Shown: positions 57,151 to 64,000 of the stretch, piece by piece | Numbering within the stretch: position 1 is the first letter of the stretch | Layout of the letters: each line of letters starts with the position of its first letter | From: Oxytricha trifallax | Lineage: Eukaryota; Ciliophora; Spirotrichea; Sporadotrichida; Oxytrichidae | DNA: 64,000 nt | Reading direction: 5' to 3' | Assembly: GCA_000711775.1 (NCBI GenBank) | Contig: ARYC01000048.1 | Location: forward strand, 62,001-126,000 | Made by a program: the position numbers and the translations under genes | The notes under the pieces: model-generated | The model's input: only the letters and a program-made list of their open reading frames with translations | Database searches by the model: none | What the model was told of the DNA's origin: nothing

Positions 57151-59217
57151 TGAATCGTGAGGTCCATAGATCCTCAATGTGGTCACATTATTATTATTAT
57201 TTTAATTAAATCAAATCAAATTAATTCTATCTTATCTTTCATTGGTTTCCTCACTCTTTCGTTTCTTATCTAGTAATATTGCCAGTATTGTGCTGAATCA
57301 AATAATTACCACAGTAAGTAAGTCTTGATATATAGATTATTCATTATTTCCATTTGTTATTTCCTTGTTAATGATGGTTTAAGTCACCCATTGTTACTAA
57401 ATCACCCTAAAATTATTTTAAGTAAATAGTAATGGATTTACTTGTAATTTTCTTACAGTACTGCTCTGTTTCTAGTTGTTGTTTAAGTTTAATAAGGTGA
57501 GTTGTTTTCTTATTAACTCAAATGAAATGTTATTAAAACATGTAATAATAGTTATAAAATTTCTAGGTCTCTAATAGAAATAATTTTAGCTTAAGTATTT
57601 CTAAATTATAGATAGAAACATAAAGCATTGCACGTTTAACCCCCTATACTAAATGATACATTTAAGAAAAGTACTAATTTTCTTTTTTTTAACTTTTGAG
57701 TATTTTTTTGTTGCTATTAGATATTTAGATTATAGTTTTGGTTATAGTAAATATCAATAAAGTAATGCAAACTATACTTTACTATAAGAAACTCACAATT
57801 TTTAAAATTATCAGGCTATAATTTTGGATAAATAACATTAAATAATTTAAAAATGATATAATAATCAACTCTCTAACCTATAAATGAGTATTAATTCTTA
57901 TTTTCCTTTTCCCCTCATGAGTCTCTATTAAACCTACAAAACCCTTCTTGGTTATATGCATTTAAAATTATTTACAAGATATTTTTTGAATAACTTGAAT
58001 TTTGAATAAATACTCTAAGCTTCTACGGCAGATCTCTAAGCAGTAGGTAGCATTTCTATTATTATGATTTTATCATTTCACTATCTAATTTTATTAATCT
58101 AAATATTATTAATTAGGAATGACTTCACTTCTATGTAAAAACAAAGAAACAAGACTTTATTTGCTATTATCATAACTTTGAAATAACAATTCTTGTGTTT
58201 ATCAACCATTTTTTTTAGCTTCCATGGTTTTTATTGAATGATTTTCACTATTTGGTATTTGATTAAATACTATTGTATTTTATTTCAAATCTGAAGAAGA
58301 ATAATTATATAAACTTAATAGTTGCAATTTTAGTGAGAAATATTTTCATCAAAGATTTATTTTAATTGCCACTTAAAGAACTCTTTATTTATAATTTAAA
58401 GTAATTGTAAATATAAGCTACATTGAGAATTTCCTCTTATAACAAGTAATAATTCAAGGAATTTCTGATAAATAAATTTTTTTCTCAAAATATTCTAAGG
58501 TAAATATCCATGAATATTACTGACAAAAATAATATAAATAAAATTAATTCTAAAAATAATCAAGAGTTTTGTATGATCTACTAAATTCATATTAATTGTC
58601 GACTTTTTATAATTTTTATTATTAACGCTTCATACTGTTAAATATGTTTTCGATTCTAGCAAGTATTGTACGAACCATTTTCTACCTAATTTATTAATAT
58701 TGAAGAATTTAATGAAAAGGTTTCATTGATTGGTTTCCTGTTAGGAGTAGATTTAATCCATTTAAGAATTATGCGCACAACTCTATAATAATATAAATTG
58801 ATAAGATTTATTTAAGTTTTATATTTATTAAGCATAGAGCTTCTTGATAGTCCTCCTTAAAGAATCAACTAATTATAGTTTTTAGCTATTTAATATTTTT
58901 GGTATGATTAAAAATCAATTGAAAAGCTGTTAGTATTTTACAGTTACATAGTCAAATATTATTTACCATTGTTTAGGGAAATTAATATTTGCGTGTTTCT
59001 ATTGCTTTTAAAAGCAAAATCAGTGCAAGCTTTTAAGTATTATAAAAAATCTGTCATCTATACTACTAATTAAATTGAGATTATATTCTGGTTAAACTTG
59101 TGATAATTATTATGAAAAATTACTATTTTGAAAGGAAATATTTCTATATTTTTATATTAGGTAGTAAATTGAAACTGGAATTCAGCATAATGATTGAATA
59201 ACTTAATTTTGCCCCCA
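57151..59217. other. AT-rich stretch, no gene seen
   Basis: About 2 kb without supported features. Confidence 0.5.
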
Positions 59218-60035
59218 ATTTACTATGAGAGAGCAAGGTATTGTTTAGATACAATAGGTACTATGAACTGGAATATGGATAATAGCAAGTACTGGAGACA
59301 ACTGGAAGAAATTGAGAGGACACTTGTCTTAGATTGCTGTTTAGGTTCTTTAATGAACTATTAGAATTGGGTTATCCTCAAGATTGAAAACCAAGGAAGA
59401 GTGGTAAGGATGTATTATTCAATGAAAGTGGTTGGAGGTCTAGTAATACTACACAAGAATTTGAGGAACTAGACTAGTTGCTCATAGAAACTGTGGGTAG
59501 GGTATTTAAAGTGTAGAAGATAGTAACTAAACCATCTAGATGTAAAGGACCTACATGGTGTTAATTTCAAAGTGGATTTGCGATGAAAGAAAAATAATGA
59601 TGAGAATGCAAGAACAATAAAGTAAATCGATGTAGTAGAAAGTGAATGAAAAGATGGAATCTAATAACAATACTCAAGCGACACATGTTGATACGTAAGG
59701 TGAATTTGCTCAAAAGAACTTTAATTGAAATAATAATATGTGAAAGGATGTGGAATAGCAATAAGGAAATTTCAGTGAACTTCGGGATGATTTTTCTATG
59801 ATGGAATGACTCCAGTTTTTAAATAAGCCTGAATGGAAACAAAATGAACAGCTAAAAGAGCAAGAAAAAGAGAGAATTATACTAAAGTTGAAATTGAGAA
59901 ATAACAGAGAAGAAGGGAAGGAGAAATAACAGTAGTGAAATAGATATGAAGTGGGAAGTGAGGTATAACTATAAGGTTTTCGAGTACCACTTAAGGAAAC
60001 AGAGGATCTGTCTTTACATTTTTTAGAGAAGTGAT
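59218..60035 (+). pseudogene. Decayed coding region, unknown Gln/Glu-rich protein
   Basis: The first part reads RYNRYYELEYGQQQVLETTG, CLRLLFRFFNELLELGYPQD, KPRKSGKDVLFNESGWRSSN and EELDQLLIETVGRVFKVQKI, broken only by TGA codons. After about 59600 another frame carries MMRMQEQQSKSMQQKVNEKM, DTQGEFAQKNFN, GNFSELRDDFSMME, LQFLNKPEWKQNEQLKEQEK and GFRVPLKETEDLSLHFLEK, again separated only by TGA. G+C is clearly above the flanks. No family recognised. Confidence 0.45.
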
Positions 60036-60462
60036 TATTGATTAATATTGTATTTTACCAAAAGTATTTTACTACTACTTTATTACAGTATTCTTTTTTA
60101 GACTGATATTATAAATAAATTTCATATTTCAATATATTTCATATTAGAGGGAATACTTTCAGACCCAAAATTTAACCAATTTATAATTAAATAACATTTA
60201 AATTTTCTCACATGCATTTTATATGAAAGGTAATACTGGAGAAGATCATATTAGAGAGAAATTAAAATTATAGATTAATAATTAAATTGTATCACTAATT
60301 TATAAGAACTCAAACTTAAGATAATCCCTGTAAAAAATATAAGGTCATATTATATAGGTGACAAAATTATAAATATGGTGATGTAAACATATCATATCAT
60401 TTTAATTACTTTGCCATTTCTTTCTTAGTTGTAGTTGAAACATTCGTGGTAACACCAGTTGA

Positions 60463-60738
60463 AATCGATCAGTCGATTCCTTGGAAGAAAGTCAACCCCA
60501 ACGTCTGAATGAGTCAGATTCAATATGTGCATCTGTAATCATGTTGACATCAATTGTTCAATCTCCAATAGACTCTGCTCTTTTTTCATGTATTCAACTC
60601 TTTGACAATGTATTAATAGGTAATAAAACTACAATATTTTTTTTATTAACTAGAAACATTCTTTAATTTTACCTATACCTATATAGCTTATTATATCACT
60701 GTCAGTGGTCCCTATATTTTAATGTATTAATTTAATGA
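60463..60738 (+). CDS. Coding-like segment, unknown protein
   Basis: NRSVDSLEESQPQRLNESDS then ICASVIMLTSIVQSPIDSAL and FSCIQLFDNVLI, after which the sequence turns AT-rich at GGTAATAAAAC. The open frame runs 60463-60736, but only the part up to about 60620 looks like protein. It could be one macronuclear-destined segment of a gene continued at 61060-61290. Confidence 0.35.
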
Positions 60739-61059
60739 ATTATACTCATTTGAGATTTTTTCTAGCAAAGTGAGAAGTTTCTTCTTGAATAAGATTATCT
60801 AATAATATGTAAAAATGACAAAAATATTTATAAACTATAATTGCAAATATTTTAAAAACCATTTAACAATGACTAAATGTTTCTATAAACGAACTTATTA
60901 CTAATTCTTATATATTAATAAATAAATTTCAGAAATATATAAATCACATATTGACTTGTTAAAACCCATACATTATTTCTTTCTCTGGATTTATTCGAAA
61001 TTTTATATAATATCAATATGATCTGTTAAATTGAGTATAAAAACGATTTCTTTCATTGA

Positions 61060-61290
61060 TTTTAGAGCAAACTCAAGAAAACAAAATATTTTTCTCTAAA
61101 AAAATTAAGCTATCTGATTGAAAAAGAACATTTTAGGCTAGAGTAAGGTGAAATTAGGAATAAATTATTGAATCTTTCAAGGAGCAGCCACTTTCAGCAA
61201 GAAAGAGCAGTAAATATACTTAAATCAATAGTAGTAATTCTAGAAAAGAGCTGCTTGCCAAGTAGAATTAGGCACAATTATAAGTACTGA
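61060..61290 (+). CDS. 76-codon coding-like segment, unknown protein
   Basis: YLIEKEHFRLEQGEIRNKLL, NLSRSSHFQQERAVNILKSI and VVILEKSCLPSRIRHNYKY, stop TGA 61288. Strongly helical and charged. A 5' run of seven A (61099-61105) sits where an alternative frame (EQTQENKIFFSKKIKLSD) would join it to the preceding segment, so a one-base slip there is possible. G+C is above the flanks. Confidence 0.4.
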
Positions 61291-64000
61291 TTGACTATTA
61301 TAAAGTTAAATATCATGTTTAATTGAAATAATATAGTAATGAAATAATTATATAACATATATAAATATAAAATTAAAATACTAAAAACTCCAATAAATAA
61401 CTCAATCTGTGTTGGTGTCATACTTCACAGTTCCTAATGTTCAAGTAGTAGATTTTCTATTGGTACTTATAGAAAATAATTTAAGCTACTCTCAGAAATA
61501 CTTTAAGTAATGATGGCCCAATAATATAGTTTATGATTTTCAATTGAAAACATAGTTAAATCAATCTGTCATATTTACTATATGTAATTATAAATGATAC
61601 GAATGAATTATTATAAAGTATTTAATAATTAATTGTTCCATATGATATAGTTGTAATTAATCTCAAATAATTTAGTCATAAATATTTAATTCTCTTCAGG
61701 TTTGCTTATGTTTAATCTGCATAAGTGTTTAATTGTTTTTACATATATTGCTTAACTATTCAGCAACAGTTCAGAGACAACTATTTTATATGTGGAATAT
61801 TTTTAAATTATTATTTAGCTCACTTAATCAATTCTCCAAGTAATTACAGTTATATTAAATCATAACATCAGTAAATTGTAAATAAAAAATAACATGAGAT
61901 TAAAACTTGATCTGGTGATGGTGAGACTGTAGATACTAATAAGTTTTATCCCACTCATTCTCTTATTATTTGTTTTGTAGATTAATTAATACTGTAATTA
62001 TATGCTCCTTAAGTTTACATGTCTATCGGCCTTCGAATTATTTGCAGACCTGAAAGCTATATTTACAGAAGGAATTTGTATTATCATGAAATAATTATAT
62101 TCAGAGGGATTTATATAAATAGCTTTTAATCCAATGATTTAGAATAGATTTCAATTAAAAACAATTTGAATTTATCATGAGCTTAAAATACAAGGTAGGT
62201 TGTTATTTAAATAATTATAGCTGTTAAATAGCTTTATTTTCATTATTTATTAAATATGATTATCAACTGATTAAACATGACTAAAGTATCTTTTATGATT
62301 AAAACAAAATTGAATCTAAGAGAACTAATTTTTGATTTTAATAACATCATTATTCAGAGGATAATAATACTGATTAGTCTCAGGCATCAATTTATTTCTT
62401 ATTTATTAAATTAATGATAGTTTTTTGTAACTGTGATCTTTAAAATCAAAACAATTTACAATATTATAAAAACTTTCTCCTTTAAAATTAAAATTAGAGC
62501 TTTTAATTTTACAAGCAAAAATCCAGTTATTGAAATTTATAGAATAGGAGATTCGTTTTTAAACTCAGTCATAATCGAAACGAAGCATAAATAATAGAAT
62601 TTCGACAAAAATTTGATATGTTGACTCAAATTATTTTTTTAGTAATTTATAAGTTATTATATTATGGTTTTATATATAATATCTTATATCATTTTTCTTC
62701 TTTATATCAATTATTATATAATGTATTTGATTTATATTAAAATTTATTTAAATAATTAATTAAAAGGCATAATGATAGATTTGATAGAATATCAAGTTTA
62801 TTCATGTTAATTAAGAGGAGTTAATATATCAATAATTTTTATAAAAGTAACAAATAATAAAAGCTATAAACATATTATAATTCTATTTTTGATTAAAATT
62901 GCTTTTTTAATAATTAAAATAAACCACGTATTCTTTTGAAAACAAAGTTTAATTTCATTATTTAAAATATTATGTATGAATAATTTTAAATCTATATTAA
63001 TTCAAGCTACTCATTTATTGAATACCTTCTTTCTTCTTATTTCATAAAATAGACATCCATAACGATTTAATAATTCTAAATTAAACAATATCATTTATTT
63101 ACCTAATATATAATATTTATTTTTATAAAAAAAACTATAATGTTTAAGAAAGCTATATTTTACCGCTTTAATAACTTATAATAGATTAAGTTTGTCATCT
63201 TTTTCGTTGATTATTGAAATATGTTGAAAACAATATATTTATCGAATATGTTTAATGTTAATTTCTTCAGTTAAAAGAACTTTGTAGTGTTTCACAACTA
63301 CAGGTAGTCAGCGGTAAAGATAGTATTGCTTACTTGATCTAATACTTGTGGATATGAAGTATTCTATGAACCCCGATAACTCAAAGCAATATTTTCCAGA
63401 TTAGTTTATTAAAATATTATATAAGTTTAATTTTTATTTATTGCTTGGCTTATTACCATCAATCTGTCAATTATTTATTTTGATTGAAATTATAAAGTAG
63501 TCTGTAGCAGTTTAAATACTTAATTTAGAATATAATTGGTCTTGTGATTTAATTTATTTATCGAAATCAATCTTTGGTTATTCACTTTGAATGTAAAGAC
63601 TAATTTGACTTGATATTGCTATTATTACTAAAATTAGCAGAAACTTGATGGCATACTGTTTTAAAATCTTAATTTTTTGTTAAAAGTGGTGTAATCTTAA
63701 AAATGATAAAGCTGCTAATAAATATTATGAACACTGACACTTTAAGTATAAGTTATATACTATAATTAAACAATTAAATTCATATAGTAAAAGAATTTTA
63801 TTTAAATTAATGATTGGACAATAAAAAGTTTCAAATATATCCTTCAAAGATTAATGCTTATTAATATTCTTAACTTAAACTAGTTATATTAGTATTGTTA
63901 CTATTACACTGAAATTGAAAATAAACATATTTAAAATTTTATTGTTCAAAAAATACAATGAATTGTAAATTTAATGCTACATCATTATTCTTTGATTTAA
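61291..64000. other. AT-rich stretch, no gene seen
   Basis: 2.7 kb of AT-rich DNA; no gene, RNA or repeat supported. Confidence 0.55.

Overview
The window looks like germline (micronuclear) DNA of a spirotrich ciliate of the Oxytricha/Stylonychia/Tetmemena type. Seen in the sequence: recognisable proteins (a DD34E transposase, a zinc-finger kinase, a MORN protein, a Josephin-like protease) read through only if TAA and TAG mean Gln and TGA is the sole stop. There are also three copies of a transposon whose ends carry the ciliate telomere motif CAAAACCCCAAAACC, which is the signature of telomere-bearing elements (TBEs). Introns are tiny (35-40 nt, GTAAGT...CAG). Most of the DNA is about 75-80% A+T with little coding sequence, as expected of germline-limited DNA. 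Because TGA is the only stop, open frames of 100 codons arise easily by chance in such DNA, so frames with no family match are given low confidence.

Layout. 0.8-2.3 kb: decayed coding sequence. 3.7-5.2 kb: a perfect small hairpin and a 1.2-kb foldback. 6.5-10.0 kb: a very old TBE-like element with zinc-finger kinase and transposase remnants. 10.27-14.49 kb: TBE copy 1, itself hit by a 401-bp element with G-run ends. 14.5-21.3 kb: AT-rich DNA with three coding-like islands. 21.4-29.7 kb: a GC-rich island, sharply different from its surroundings, carrying about seven genes. These include an IS630/Tc1-type DD34E transposase and a gene with chromodomain-like and Josephin-like cysteine-protease regions. 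The island is broken in several places, and one 309-aa gene of unknown function is open throughout. 29.7-34.6 kb: AT-rich DNA with small coding-like pieces and a 433-bp palindrome.

34.7-54.4 kb is an old tandem duplication. Unit A (34.69-40.76) is followed by TBE copy 2 (40.76-44.92), unit A' (44.93-49.28), TBE copy 3 (49.28-54.03) and a short third copy of part of A. Unit A carries a 1.7-kb retroposon-like insert with an exact 13-bp target duplication; A' shows the empty site. Both units carry an exon-intron-exon piece of a MORN-repeat gene on the minus strand; the third copy lacks exactly that block. A tract of about 3.9 kb (37.71-41.64) is almost identical between the units while the flanks have diverged, which suggests recent gene conversion or an assembly/allele effect.

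54.7-64 kb: AT-rich DNA with one 272-bp palindrome and several coding-like islands that could be macronuclear-destined segments or decayed genes.

How the parts work together (established for TBEs, inferred here): the three TBE genes (transposase, 22-kDa protein, 57-kDa zinc-finger kinase) ride in germline DNA and are removed with it when the somatic nucleus forms. TBE2 retains an intact kinase gene and TBE3 an intact 22-kDa gene, but no copy here has an intact transposase, so the copies look individually immobile.
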